Part shown: piece after piece, positions 23,950 through 32,710 of the stretch | Layout: every line of letters starts with the position of its first letter | How positions within the stretch are numbered: position 1 is the first letter of the stretch | NCBI RefSeq assembly: GCF_014284155.1 | Contig: NZ_JACOFZ010000008.1 | Span: 1-64,000 of the forward strand | From: Affinundibacterium nitidum | Lineage (GTDB): Bacteria > Pseudomonadota > Gammaproteobacteria > Burkholderiales > Burkholderiaceae_D | Direction of reading: 5' to 3' | Length of the DNA stretch: 64,000 nucleotides | Position numbers and translations under genes: made by a program | Notes under the pieces: model-generated | What the model saw: only the letters and a program-made list of their open reading frames with translations | Told to the model about the DNA's origin: nothing | Database searches by the model: none

Positions 23950-24216
23950 TTAAACGAATACATCGACTTGAGTGCCAAGAAATGCACTTTTCAAACCCCA
24001 ACTCCTTTGCAGCTCGAGGAGCTCTTGACGTGTCATGGTTTGCTCCGTCTCCGGGACTTCTAACTCTTGTGTCGTCACCGTTCCAGCAGCTTCTTGCTCA
24101 GCACGTAACAACGCTCGTGCCTCTACTGCGGGGTTAGCCGGATCACCACGGGTTTTAATTTGCTGGTAGGCCTGTAAGCCTTGATTAGCGCTGGGTAGCG
24201 CTATACTGAGCGACAT
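23950..24216 (-). CDS. Small hypothetical protein
   Basis: 88 residues with a good ribosome site (GAGG seven bases before the ATG at 24216) and a position between two other transcription units, which argue that it is real. It begins MSLSIALPSANQGLQAYQQI, has an acidic, Ala/Gln-rich middle that is probably helical (ARALLRAEQEAAG), and a repeated TxQELxE motif. No signal peptide or membrane helix. Not recognised. Its 3' end meets the HxlR gene tail to tail. Confidence 0.55.
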   Translation of the reverse strand: MSLSIALPSANQGLQAYQQIKTRGDPANPAVEARALLRAEQEAAGTVTTQELEVPETEQTMTRQELLELQRSWGLKSAFLGTQVDVFV

Positions 24217-24287
24217 GCTGTTTCCTCACAAGTAATGAGCTACAGCATAAAGCCTTGCAAGAGGAATTGAAGAAGCGAATACAGGCT

Positions 24288-24319
24288 AAAAAAAGGGGCA
24301 AATTAGGCATTTGCCCCTT
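24288..24319 (-). terminator. Intrinsic terminator (minus strand)
   Basis: An 11-bp perfect stem AAGGGGCAAAT / ATTTGCCCCTT with a 5-base loop; on the minus strand it is followed by seven T. It ends the gene at 24345-25076. Confidence 0.92.
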
Positions 24320-24344
24320 CGTATAGATGCCATATAGATGCCGT

Positions 24345-25076
24345 TTACTTATCTAAGCTAATGGTTTTGACCGCTTTACCTGCCTCATCGAGCATTTCGA
24401 TCACAGGTTGACCTGCAGCGCTGACTGCCAAACGCAAACGTGGGCGGCCTTTGGCATCGTTCAAAAGCAAGGAGGAATCGCGCTTACCATTGGTGCCCAA
24501 ATAAACACGGTTCTGCGAAAACTTCCCTTGTTCAATCAAACTATTCCAATAGGCGTCCCGTTCTTTTTCATCTGCAATCGCGTTTGCTTTTTTCCAATAG
24601 ATGTCGAACGAGCCCAATGGTGCATCTTCATGGAAAGGCACGTCATTAATGAATACCCCAGCAGCGCTGCTCTTCTCACTATTCGTATGTTTTAACTGCA
24701 ATGCTTGATCTTGACGATAGCGATCGAAAGTCAGCGAGAGCCCCGCATTGATTTTGCCATTGGCGTCGCGACTGCCTTTTTGAATAAAGCCACCATTCTC
24801 ATTGCCCTCTTCATCGAGAAACAGCATGCCTGCAAAGCTACGACGATCTGGGCGTTCAATTTCTTTACCTTGCTCAAATGCACCAGGAAACTGGGCACGA
24901 TTCGAAATAATGAGGCGTTTCGTGCCATTCGGTTCGACGATATTGATACGTCCGACCGTAATCTCATCGAACTGCGCATGCGTTGGACCGTCCTTTGCAC
25001 CTGTGAGAGTTGCGACCGCGAAAATAGCGGCAGCCATTGTTGTACAGCCGGTAAGGAAGGTACGGATTTGTGACAT
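24345..25076 (-). CDS. Hypothetical exported or anchored protein
   Basis: 243 residues from the ATG at 25076, with AGGAG eight bases upstream; a longer in-frame start at 25124 is rejected. The N-terminus (about 8-30) is hydrophobic with Cys11 and ends GAKDG, so it is a signal peptide or anchor. The rest contains FDEITVGRINIVEPNGTKRL, FAGMLFLDEEGNENGGFIQ and VYLGTNGKRDSSLLLND, a beta-rich conserved pattern I recall only from uncharacterised proteins. Monocistronic with a strong terminator. Function unknown. Confidence 0.72.
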   Translation of the reverse strand: MSQIRTFLTGCTTMAAAIFAVATLTGAKDGPTHAQFDEITVGRINIVEPNGTKRLIISNRAQFPGAFEQGKEIERPDRRSFAGMLFLDEEGNENGGFIQKGSRDANGKINAGLSLTFDRYRQDQALQLKHTNSEKSSAAGVFINDVPFHEDAPLGSFDIYWKKANAIADEKERDAYWNSLIEQGKFSQNRVYLGTNGKRDSSLLLNDAKGRPRLRLAVSAAGQPVIEMLDEAGKAVKTISLDK

Positions 25077-25334
25077 GTTGAGCTCCTGAATAATTTTTGG
25101 ATTAAGTCCACAGACTGAACTCAAACTTCATTATTTTGAGTTACTGCTGGACTTACTCATCACTATTGCAAACCCCGTGCCAGAAAATTTACTTCAAAAA
25201 ATATCCTTTTAAAACATCGATTTACCATCAATCTGCATGTGACAGTTACTCGACTTTGATCAACTTGCATGTGCGCAACAGCACGAATCCTGAGCGATTT
25301 CGCACATCACTCCAAAACCACAGGACGAAAAAAA
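25077..25334. other. Intergenic region between two minus-strand genes
   Basis: About 260 bases (304 including the terminator that follows) between the hypothetical gene and the ClpP paralogue. It contains the ribosome site and presumably the promoter of the hypothetical gene. One plus-strand reading frame (25136-25384) crosses it but looks non-coding. Confidence 0.35.
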
Positions 25335-25350
25335 CGGGGCCAATGCCCCG
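25328..25350 (-). terminator. Intrinsic terminator of the ClpP-like gene
   Basis: CGGGGC - CAAT - GCCCCG; the minus-strand copy is followed by seven T. It lies 31 bases past the ClpP-like stop. Confidence 0.9.
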
Positions 25351-25380
25351 CTCTTCTTTTTCTGACTCATCTAGCTATGC

Positions 25381-25971
25381 TTAAGCATCCAACTCGCTTT
25401 GCTGCACGATGATGCGGGATACCAAACCGTATTCTTTAGCCTCTGTCGCGCTCATCCAGTAGTCACGTTCGATGTCTGCAGTAACTTTTTCCAACGTTTG
25501 ACCAGATTCCTTCGCGATCAAAGCAGCAATGCGTTCGCGGATCTTAACGATTTCACGTGCTTGAATCGCGATATCCGTTGCTTGACCACCTGCGCCACCG
25601 CTTGGTTGATGAATCAAGAAGCGTGTGTTTGGCAAACATACGCGGCGCTCTTTCGGTACTGACAAGAACACATTGACCGCAGCACTGCCAACCCAACCGG
25701 TACCGACTACGCGCACTGGCGCATTGATAAAACGAATCATGTCGTGAATGACGTCGCCAGATTCGACGTGTCCGCCTGGTGACGACACCAATAGGGTAAT
25801 TGGATCTGCAGACTCAGCAGACAAGGCGATCAATCGCTTGCTCACATCGGCAGCCAACTTGTCATTGATCGTACCAAACACCAACACCGTACGTGATTTG
25901 AAGGCTTTTTCTTCGAGGAAAGGGCTAGCTGCTTCTTTGTTTGTTTCTTTTTCTTGTCCCATGAATACCAT
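25381..25971 (-). CDS. ClpP-like serine protease paralogue
   Basis: 196 residues of the ClpP/crotonase fold. The catalytic triad is present: Ser96 in GWVGSAAVNVF, His121 in FLIHQPSGG, Asp170 in ERDYWMSATEAKEYG. The neighbourhood of the serine differs from housekeeping ClpP (normally ASMGA), and the N-terminus begins SRTVLVFGTI, as in the second ClpP-type protein found in many Proteobacteria. No clpX or clpA is adjacent, so it may pair with a distant unfoldase or act alone. AGGA stands 6 bases before the ATG at 25971. It is not called clpP because the housekeeping copy is normally next to tig and clpX. Confidence 0.88.
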   Translation of the reverse strand: MVFMGQEKETNKEAASPFLEEKAFKSRTVLVFGTINDKLAADVSKRLIALSAESADPITLLVSSPGGHVESGDVIHDMIRFINAPVRVVGTGWVGSAAVNVFLSVPKERRVCLPNTRFLIHQPSGGAGGQATDIAIQAREIVKIRERIAALIAKESGQTLEKVTADIERDYWMSATEAKEYGLVSRIIVQQSELDA

Positions 25972-26162
25972 AATCAGTCCTATACAAAATGAATGCCGAG
26001 CACGGAAGCGACTCCGCGAGAACCGACATGCTACTCGATTTTCCGCGATTTGACTGTAGTGCCTTTCCCTTCAATTGATGAGCTGAAAAGGGCGATGCGC
26101 AAAAAGCAGGCATGCTTTTATGACAATCCAGCTATACTATGCGCTGATTTTTGGAGGGAAGC

Positions 26163-27365
26163 ATGGATCAAAGTAAGAAAAAATTTCGTAAATCGATGCG
26201 TGTAGCAAACGCTATTGCACCAACTGTAGCAAAAGATGCCGTCAGCGAAACCGCGAGTTTGTTAAAACAAAGTGGCTCTCTGAGTTCGTTTTACATGCTT
26301 TGCGCGGTGATTTCATTATCACTCGCAATCCTATGTGCACTAGGCGTGCTGGCCTTTCATTATCCGCAGTATCTGACCACACCTGAATTACGCAAAGTAT
26401 ATTCGGTGGATACCATACGCCACATTCTGTTCACGGCAATGGTGATCTCCGGCACCTTAAGCCTAGTGAACTTGATACTCGGCCGCCATCGTGGCGTACA
26501 TAGCATCGCTGCCATCTTAATTGCGTTGTGCTGGCTTGGCGGTGGTTCACATGTGCCAGTCAACGATTTTCCTGATCACACACCCTACATCGGTCTCGAC
26601 TGGTTTATTCTGGACTTACTCGGTTCCACCTTAATCTTTGTGGCGATCGAAAAACTGTTCCCACTTTACAAAGGCCAGACGTTGTTTCGCCATGAATGGC
26701 AAACCGATCTGATCCACTTCGCTGTGAACCACTTCATCGTTGGCTTGATTTTGTTGACAGTGAACTTCTTGATTCACCGTTTGTTTGGTTGGTTAGCAAG
26801 TGACACCGTGCAAAATGCTGTACAAAATATTTGGTTCTTGCCACAGCTCTTGCTCTGCATTTTAGTCGCCGATTTGACCCAGTATTGGGCACATCGCGCT
26901 TACCACGAAGTTCCATTCTTATGGCGCTTCCACGCGGTACATCATTCAACCAAGACCATGGATTGGCTCGCTGGCTCACGTCAGCATATGCTGGAATTAG
27001 TGGTAACGCGTGTCTTGGTCTTGGGCGCTTTATTCGTGATGGGCTTTAGCAAGCAAGTCATGGATGTATACATTATTGTTGTGGGCTTCCAAGCGGTGTT
27101 CAACCATGCAAATGTTCATCTAAATTGGGGTCCATTGAAATATGTGATCGTCACACCCGACTTCCATCATTGGCACCATTCATCCGATGACGCGGCAATC
27201 GACAAGAACTATGCGGCACACTTCGCTTTCCTCGATTACCTGTTTGGCACAGCCGTGCGTGGTCAAGATGGCTTTCCAGAAAAATACGGCGTGCAAGGCG
27301 ACTACATGCCCGACGGCTTCGTGAAACAGCAGATGTTCCCTTTCCAGAAATTGGAAACGGATTAA
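26163..27365 (+). CDS. Sterol desaturase/fatty acid hydroxylase family membrane protein
   Basis: 400 residues from the ATG at 26163 (GGAGGG just upstream; in-frame TTG at 26151 rejected). About six to seven hydrophobic segments from residue 40 on. The di-iron histidine clusters of the superfamily are in the second half: HRAYHEVPFLWRFHAVHHS, then HANVH and FHHWHHSSDD. It should hydroxylate or desaturate a lipid in the inner membrane using O2. The substrate is not predictable. A hydrophobic N-terminal third (about 40-150) beyond the core domain is extra. Confidence 0.9.
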   Translation: MDQSKKKFRKSMRVANAIAPTVAKDAVSETASLLKQSGSLSSFYMLCAVISLSLAILCALGVLAFHYPQYLTTPELRKVYSVDTIRHILFTAMVISGTLSLVNLILGRHRGVHSIAAILIALCWLGGGSHVPVNDFPDHTPYIGLDWFILDLLGSTLIFVAIEKLFPLYKGQTLFRHEWQTDLIHFAVNHFIVGLILLTVNFLIHRLFGWLASDTVQNAVQNIWFLPQLLLCILVADLTQYWAHRAYHEVPFLWRFHAVHHSTKTMDWLAGSRQHMLELVVTRVLVLGALFVMGFSKQVMDVYIIVVGFQAVFNHANVHLNWGPLKYVIVTPDFHHWHHSSDDAAIDKNYAAHFAFLDYLFGTAVRGQDGFPEKYGVQGDYMPDGFVKQQMFPFQKLETD

Positions 27366-27393
27366 TCTAGAACGCCCCACAAAAAACACTGAG

Positions 27394-27846
27394 ATGACAG
27401 AAAACCCCTACCGCAGCCCCGACTCTGAATTCGTGCTGAAGCCAAGTAAAACGGTGGCAACAAATACAAAGAAAGTAAGTTTCCCTTTCCTCTTTGTATT
27501 GCGCTGGATTCTCGCGGCCTATTGCTGCATCGATGGCAGCATCCACATGTTCAATTTGGCTAGAAATTGGGAAATGATGGTTGATCGTTCGATCATTTCA
27601 GTGGGATATAGCCCGTATCCATGGCTATTCGCCGCAATCTCGATGGTGCTAATGGGTGTGTTGTTGGCTCGTCGTAGTCGCTGGGTATTTATTCCAACTC
27701 TCGCACATATTGCCATTTTCAATTGGGGATTCTTTGTTCTTCTAGGCGGTAGTTGGCTGTCGCCCACCATATTAATAAATTGGCTCGTTCAGTCGTTAAC
27801 TCTGACAATGGCGACTCTTATGTGGTCAAAGCGTATGTTGAAGTAA
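27394..27846 (+). CDS. Small membrane protein of unknown function
   Basis: 150 residues with an N-terminal cytoplasmic NPYRSPDSEF motif, seen in unrelated small membrane proteins, and four hydrophobic segments (about 32-52, 73-92, 98-118 and 124-142). It begins 28 bases after the hydroxylase stop and may be cotranscribed with it. No catalytic or binding motif is visible. Function unknown. Confidence 0.65.
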   Translation: MTENPYRSPDSEFVLKPSKTVATNTKKVSFPFLFVLRWILAAYCCIDGSIHMFNLARNWEMMVDRSIISVGYSPYPWLFAAISMVLMGVLLARRSRWVFIPTLAHIAIFNWGFFVLLGGSWLSPTILINWLVQSLTLTMATLMWSKRMLK

Positions 27847-27864
27847 TACGAAAGCTTTTTTACC

Positions 27865-28272
27865 ATGCAAAACCAAGCGATCTCCAATCTATCCCAACTA
27901 CTCCGCTCTATGCAGGCTGTATTGGAAGATGGCGTGTATGTCTATGTCAGCGTGCCACACAATGTAGACACGCGAAGTCTGCCCCACCTCGGCTTATTCC
28001 GCGAGCATGAGGGCATCACTTTGATCTTGCCGGAAGCGATCGCGGTTGCCCACGGTTTCGAGGTTTTATTTCGCTGTGCTTGGATTAGCTTATCGGTACA
28101 TTCCGATCTCGAGGCAGTTGGCTTCACGGCCGCCTTTTCATCCGCTTTAGGTGCACAGGGGATTAGTTGTAATGTCATCGCTGCCGCCTATCATGATCAT
28201 GTTTTCGTACCATATGACAAAGCGGAACAAGCACTCGCCTGTTTGCAGGCGCTTTCAGCGCAGTCGCCCTAG
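27865..28272 (+). CDS. ACT domain-containing protein (DUF2241-like)
   Basis: 135 residues. The first part contains VYVYVSVPHNVDTRSLPHLG and REHEGITLILPEAIA, the second WISLSVHSDLEAVGFTAAFS and ISCNVIAAAYHDHVFVPYDKAEQAL. This two-part ACT arrangement is typical of the small ACT_3/ACT_7 proteins that may bind amino acids. It ends 2 bases before the start of the GNAT gene, so the two are translationally linked. Confidence 0.85.
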   Translation: MQNQAISNLSQLLRSMQAVLEDGVYVYVSVPHNVDTRSLPHLGLFREHEGITLILPEAIAVAHGFEVLFRCAWISLSVHSDLEAVGFTAAFSSALGAQGISCNVIAAAYHDHVFVPYDKAEQALACLQALSAQSP

Positions 28273-28274
28273 CT

Positions 28275-28742
28275 ATGATCAAGATACGACTTGCTACACC
28301 AGAAGATGCGAATACGATTAGCGCCTTGGTACGCAGTCTATCTCCTTACTTTACGGTAGAACCCGATGGTAAAGGTGCTGAGCATTTTTTCGAATCAATT
28401 TCTAGCGAGGCGATTGAGGGTTATATTCATTCACCGAACTTTGCCTACTTCATCGCTAGCGATGAGGCTCGGTTGGTCGGTGTGGCTGCACTGCGAGACA
28501 CCAGCCACATTTATCACCTCTTTGTCGCATCAGAATTTCATGGTAAAGGCTACGGACGTGTGCTGTGGCAACACCTTTGTCAGCATGCGAAACAACTGGG
28601 GTCAGTAACACGCTTAACGGTGAATTCCTCGACCTATGCCGAAAAGATGTACCGCCATTTCGGCTTTGAACCGACTGCAGAGAAACAAGTCATGCATGGC
28701 TTGGCCTTTATACCGATGCAAATAACGCTCACCGAGACATAA
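28275..28742 (+). CDS. GNAT family N-acetyltransferase
   Basis: 155 residues with a complete GNAT fold: N-terminal IRLATPEDANTISALVRSL, acetyl-CoA pyrophosphate loop EFHGKGYGRVLW (about 96-107, Q/RxxGxG/A type) and the C-terminal VNSSTYAEKMYRHFGFEPT. The acceptor is unknown. It follows the ACT protein by 2 bases, which suggests a substrate related to amino acids (inference). Confidence 0.9.
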   Translation: MIKIRLATPEDANTISALVRSLSPYFTVEPDGKGAEHFFESISSEAIEGYIHSPNFAYFIASDEARLVGVAALRDTSHIYHLFVASEFHGKGYGRVLWQHLCQHAKQLGSVTRLTVNSSTYAEKMYRHFGFEPTAEKQVMHGLAFIPMQITLTET

Positions 28743-28879
28743 AAAATACAAATTTGCTACCGAAGCTCGCACCAAAACCTCAATTCGAGCTATCAAATTC
28801 GCGATTCATACCAACTCCTAGCGCAAACGCAGCGACTTAGTGCATGATGCCAGCAAGCGAAAATCAGATGAGTTAAATC

Positions 28880-29935
28880 ATGAATACCAAAAAGATGTGG
28901 GGCATTTACAGCCTAGCTTGGATCGTCTATGCGATTTTGATTGCCTTCGTCGTGCAGTTCGATGAATTGCATCAAGGCACATTTAAATATGGTGCAGCGT
29001 TTCGAACCGTGCTCACCACCCTACCGCAAACCTTTATCCTCGCCCTCATTTGGCCATTAAGCGCGGCATTGGTAAAGGCACATGTGAGCACCACGCGTCT
29101 CGTTTCTATCCACTTCGGTTGTACGTTCGCATTCGCCACTTTCTGGCATTTCTTTAGTATTGCCATGTATATAGTATTTATCGGTTATCCGCCGTCACGT
29201 AGCATTTCTTGGTATATCTGGCCCTTCCTGTATAGCATGATGATGTACGGTGTGATTGCCTCTATCTTCCACGGAATACGAGCGAGTGATGCGCGCCGAG
29301 CACAAGATTTGGCGTTCAGCCATGCACAGAAATTACTCGTTAGCGCAGAACTGAATGCTCTGCGCAATAAACTTAATCCGCACTTCTTATTCAATACTCT
29401 AAACTCTATCATCGCCTTGGTGCGCAAAGACGCGATCGCTGCGGAGGCCGCCTTGTTTCGCTTCTCCGATATGTTGCGTTACATTCTCAAGAGCGAGAAA
29501 AATGGCGATGATCGTGTCACCGTCGACGAAGAACTTGATTTCGTGCGCGACTATCTCAACCTCGAATCACTACGTTTAGGAAATCGACTACAAGTCGAGT
29601 GGGATATTGATCCGCTCACCACGGCGTTGAGTATACCGGCTCTGTGCATCCAGCCTTTGGTCGAAAACAGCATCAAACACTCATTCAACCCCCGCAGCCA
29701 ACCTGGAATCTTACGCATCAAGACAGAGATGGTGCATGCGGAAAACAGTTTGCGCGTGGTCGTGAGCGATGATGGCCCTGGCGCCGATTTAAGTAAAATC
29801 ACTGACGCCAGTGGTATGGGTGTCCGCACCATAGAGCGTCGTCTACAATTAGAGTATGGCAGTGCCGCGAAATTTATTATCGCCACTGCACCGGGCACTG
29901 GTTTCGCAGTCACACTTGGCATACCCTATCAATAG
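28880..29935 (+). CDS. LytS/AlgZ-type sensor histidine kinase
   Basis: 351 residues. Four hydrophobic segments (about 8-28, 46-66, 76-98 and 110-132) form a membrane input domain with no recognised ligand site. The kinase part is the His_kinase (PF06580) type: phospho-acceptor region LRNKLNPHFLFNTLNSIIAL (His about 168), then an ATPase domain with PALCIQPLVENSIKHSF (N-box) and DDGPGADL (G1). It precedes the LytTR response regulator by 14 bases and surely signals to it. The stimulus is unknown. Confidence 0.94.
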   Translation: MNTKKMWGIYSLAWIVYAILIAFVVQFDELHQGTFKYGAAFRTVLTTLPQTFILALIWPLSAALVKAHVSTTRLVSIHFGCTFAFATFWHFFSIAMYIVFIGYPPSRSISWYIWPFLYSMMMYGVIASIFHGIRASDARRAQDLAFSHAQKLLVSAELNALRNKLNPHFLFNTLNSIIALVRKDAIAAEAALFRFSDMLRYILKSEKNGDDRVTVDEELDFVRDYLNLESLRLGNRLQVEWDIDPLTTALSIPALCIQPLVENSIKHSFNPRSQPGILRIKTEMVHAENSLRVVVSDDGPGADLSKITDASGMGVRTIERRLQLEYGSAAKFIIATAPGTGFAVTLGIPYQ

Positions 29936-29949
29936 ATTTCTCTTATTCC

Positions 29950-30711
29950 ATGACCAGTAAAACAGCCTTTATTGCCGAAGACGAGCCGCTCGCAAGAGAA
30001 GCGCTGCGCGACTCGGTACAAATACGTTCCGAGCTCAAGCTCATTGGCGAGGCCGATAATGGGCGCAGTGCGTTAGAACAAATTAATCAGTTGCGACCTG
30101 ACGTCGTCTTCATGGATATCCAGATGCCCGAAATGACAGGGCTAGAAGTCATCAAGCGTCTCGATTATCAACCTCAAATTATCTTTACCACAGCCTACGA
30201 TCAATATGCGGTGACTGCATTTGAATTGAATGCCTTAGATTACCTCCTGAAACCTTTTTCGCGCGACCGCTTTGATGCTGCGATTGACCGCTTACTCGAA
30301 GAGAGCGACAAAGAGTCCGTACAGAATTCTCGTGTTGAACATTACAGCCAAGCGCTAGAGCAAGTAAACCCCGCACTGCCAACACGTTTAGACCGCATTC
30401 TAGTAAGAGATCGGGGACACATTTTCCCAGTCAATACCCAACAGATTGCTTACCTAAAATCCGATGCCAAATACACAGCCTTGTATGTCGATGGCAAGAC
30501 ATTTTTGGTGCGACTTGGTATCTCCGAGCTTGCAGAACGACTTGATCCTGCTCGCTTCATCCGCATTCATCGCTCGGTCTTGGTTAATCTCGACTTTGTC
30601 GATTCGATGAAGACCGATGAGCAATCTCAATTGCAACTGCAAATGCGAGACGGTACGGTTTTGGTGGCGAATCGCGACGCGTCGAAAATGTTAAGGGATA
30701 TGGCGATCTAA
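29950..30711 (+). CDS. LytTR-type response regulator
   Basis: 253 residues: receiver domain (about 5-125) with acidic pocket AEDEP and phospho-acceptor Asp in VVFMDIQMPEMTG (about 56), conserved Lys in LLKPFSRDRF, then a LytTR DNA-binding domain (about 150-250; ILVRDRGHIFPVNTQQIAYL and FIRIHRSVLVNLDFVD). LytTR proteins bind direct repeats and often control envelope or secreted functions. Paired with the kinase immediately upstream. Targets are not evident in the window. Confidence 0.95.
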   Translation: MTSKTAFIAEDEPLAREALRDSVQIRSELKLIGEADNGRSALEQINQLRPDVVFMDIQMPEMTGLEVIKRLDYQPQIIFTTAYDQYAVTAFELNALDYLLKPFSRDRFDAAIDRLLEESDKESVQNSRVEHYSQALEQVNPALPTRLDRILVRDRGHIFPVNTQQIAYLKSDAKYTALYVDGKTFLVRLGISELAERLDPARFIRIHRSVLVNLDFVDSMKTDEQSQLQLQMRDGTVLVANRDASKMLRDMAI

Positions 30712-30764
30712 GCAGCCAATTTCTGCGATAATCGATTACGAACCCTCGGTCGGCGTATGAGAAG

Positions 30765-31265
30765 ATGCCGACATTTTCACTGTATCGATTGCCCATGACA
30801 CTTCGACTCTCACTCAGCACTTTCATCAGCGGCATTGTCGCTCTGTTATTGTGCTTCAGTGCGCATGCACAAGTCCTTACTCAAACCAAACAAGACCTTG
30901 GCAACGGTTTCTATTTGCAAGAGTCCAAACAGATCAATGTCGCAGGACGCTGGCATAGCGACAAAACTTTCAAATTCTTGTACTTTGGCAAGCGACATGT
31001 CTGCCAATGTTCGAATATTAGTATTTCCCCCAACGGTAAATTCGCCCTCTTTCAAGACGCGACTAACTTGAACATTGCTAGTTTTAATCCCAACAAGAAT
31101 AGCGTCACTGTATTGAGCAAACTACCTGCGGGAAAACTGCACGAGGTGACTTGGGATAAGAAGGACGATAGAAAAGTCGAGGTCAGCGTCGACATCCAAC
31201 AGAATAAAGGGGCTGATGGTCACAGCGCACCAGAAATCAAAAAGACACGTCTACGTTTAAAGTGA
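30765..31265 (+). CDS. Hypothetical exported protein
   Basis: 166 residues if started at 30765; the start at 30795 (MTLRLSLS...) gives a more usual signal peptide (ending CFSAHAQ), and neither has a clear ribosome site. The mature part has a CQCSNISISPNGKFALFQ segment resembling a single beta-propeller blade and ends with a basic, charged tail. It lies 54 bases after the response regulator and 16 before the racemase. Function unknown. Confidence 0.6.
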   Translation: MPTFSLYRLPMTLRLSLSTFISGIVALLLCFSAHAQVLTQTKQDLGNGFYLQESKQINVAGRWHSDKTFKFLYFGKRHVCQCSNISISPNGKFALFQDATNLNIASFNPNKNSVTVLSKLPAGKLHEVTWDKKDDRKVEVSVDIQQNKGADGHSAPEIKKTRLRLK

Positions 31266-31281
31266 TTGACGAGGAATCGAT

Positions 31282-31983
31282 ATGAAAACCATAGGCATGA
31301 TAGGCGGCATGAGTTGGGAGTCAACCATTCCATATTACCGAATCATCAATCAAACGATTAAGCAACAGCTCGGTGGCTTACATTCAGCCAAGATCGTGCT
31401 TGTCAGTGTGGACTTTCATGAGATTGAAGTACTACAACGCGCAGGTGACTGGGAAACCTCAGGCCGAATCTTGGCTCAAGCAGCACACTCCCTTGAACTG
31501 GCCGGTGCAGATTTCGTTGTGCTGTGTACCAACACCATGCACAAAGTCGCTGGGGCGATCGAGAGTGCCGTTAAGATTCCCTTATTTCATATTGCTGATC
31601 CGACTGCAGAAGAAATTAAACAACATGGCTTCACGCGCATCGGTCTATTGGGTACGCGCTTCACCATGGAGCAAGATTTCTACAGGCAACGACTACAACA
31701 ACAGCATGGCTTAGAAGTAGTAGTACCAACATCCGACGATATGGATATCATCCATCGCATCATCTATCAAGAGTTGTGCTTAGGCAAAATCGAAGACACT
31801 TCGCGCGATGAATACAGACGTATTATGGCCAACCTAGTTGAACAAGGCGCACAAGCGATCATACTTGGTTGCACCGAAATTTCTTTGCTTGTCGGCGCTA
31901 ACGACGCAAGCGTGCCACTATTTGACACGACTGGACTGCACGCAGCAAAGGCAGCCGAGTTTGCATTGGGGCTATCGGCTTAA
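31282..31983 (+). CDS. Aspartate/glutamate racemase family protein (YgeA-like)
   Basis: 233 residues, cofactor-independent Asp/Glu racemase fold. GMIGGMSWESTIPYYRIINQ at the start and the two catalytic-region cysteines in LCTNTMHK (about 82) and LGCTEISLL (about 195) are all present. GAGGAA lies upstream of the ATG. It probably interconverts L- and D-amino acids, with broad specificity as in E. coli YgeA. First gene of a tight three-gene operon in which each next start lies 2 bases after the previous stop. Confidence 0.92.
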   Translation: MKTIGMIGGMSWESTIPYYRIINQTIKQQLGGLHSAKIVLVSVDFHEIEVLQRAGDWETSGRILAQAAHSLELAGADFVVLCTNTMHKVAGAIESAVKIPLFHIADPTAEEIKQHGFTRIGLLGTRFTMEQDFYRQRLQQQHGLEVVVPTSDDMDIIHRIIYQELCLGKIEDTSRDEYRRIMANLVEQGAQAIILGCTEISLLVGANDASVPLFDTTGLHAAKAAEFALGLSA

Positions 31984-31985
31984 AG

Positions 31986-32708
31986 ATGTCCGAATGTTTA
32001 CCTCTACTCGTTCTCTTGCCAGGGATGGATGGCACAGGCGAGCAATTTCAGGAGCTGCTGCAATTCTTCGATAAAGATATCGAAACGATGATCGTCGCTT
32101 ATCCGCGCGAACAGCAACTGAGCTACCTTCAGCTCGAAACTTTGGTTCGTGGGCATCTACCTCGAGACCGACGCTTCGTACTTTTAGGTGAATCATTTTC
32201 GGGACCCATTGCCATTAGCCTAGCCAGCCAGAAACCCCCACATCTTGCAGGGCTGATCTTGTGTGCGACTTTTTGTCGCAATCCTCAACCACTACTCAAA
32301 CATTTCTATGCTTGCGTTGATAGGATATCGCCACGACTTATTCCCCGATTCGTATTGGAACGCGTAATGTTTGGCAGTCACGGCAACGCTCAACAAAAGC
32401 AGAGTTTCTTTGACAGCTTATACAGCGTTAACCCTGCGGTAATTCAACATCGTTGCAAAGAAGTGCTTAAGCTCAACTACATCGACCAACTTAAGTCCAT
32501 CGAGACGCCGGTCTTATATCTCCAGGGAGAACATGACTATTTGGTCACGCGTCGGTACGGTAGCGAGCTGCAGCAACACCTTCAAGACTTCAGAATACAG
32601 GCATTCCCCACCGCCCATATGCTCTTGCAAACCCAGCCGCAAAGCGCGGCGCGAGCCATTTCACAGTTTATGAGAGAATCACTATATCGTATTCAAGAAA
32701 GGAATTAA
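31986..32708 (+). CDS. Alpha/beta hydrolase
   Basis: 240 residues with a compact alpha/beta-hydrolase fold: LLPGMDGTGEQF (oxyanion region), nucleophile Ser in LLGESFSGPIA (about 75), acid in EHDYLVTRR (about 188) and His in TAHMLLQTQP (about 215). It is an esterase, lipase or acyl-hydrolase of unknown substrate. It is placed between an amino acid racemase and an extradiol dioxygenase with 2-base gaps on each side. Confidence 0.88.
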   Translation: MSECLPLLVLLPGMDGTGEQFQELLQFFDKDIETMIVAYPREQQLSYLQLETLVRGHLPRDRRFVLLGESFSGPIAISLASQKPPHLAGLILCATFCRNPQPLLKHFYACVDRISPRLIPRFVLERVMFGSHGNAQQKQSFFDSLYSVNPAVIQHRCKEVLKLNYIDQLKSIETPVLYLQGEHDYLVTRRYGSELQQHLQDFRIQAFPTAHMLLQTQPQSAARAISQFMRESLYRIQERN

Positions 32709-32710
32709 GA

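Noticed and set aside
24345-25076. Lipoprotein call for the exported hypothetical protein
   Set aside because: Cys11 lies too early in the hydrophobic segment and lacks a lipobox.
25136-25384. 82-residue plus-strand frame
   Set aside because: Composition is not protein-like, it runs through a terminator and has no ribosome site.
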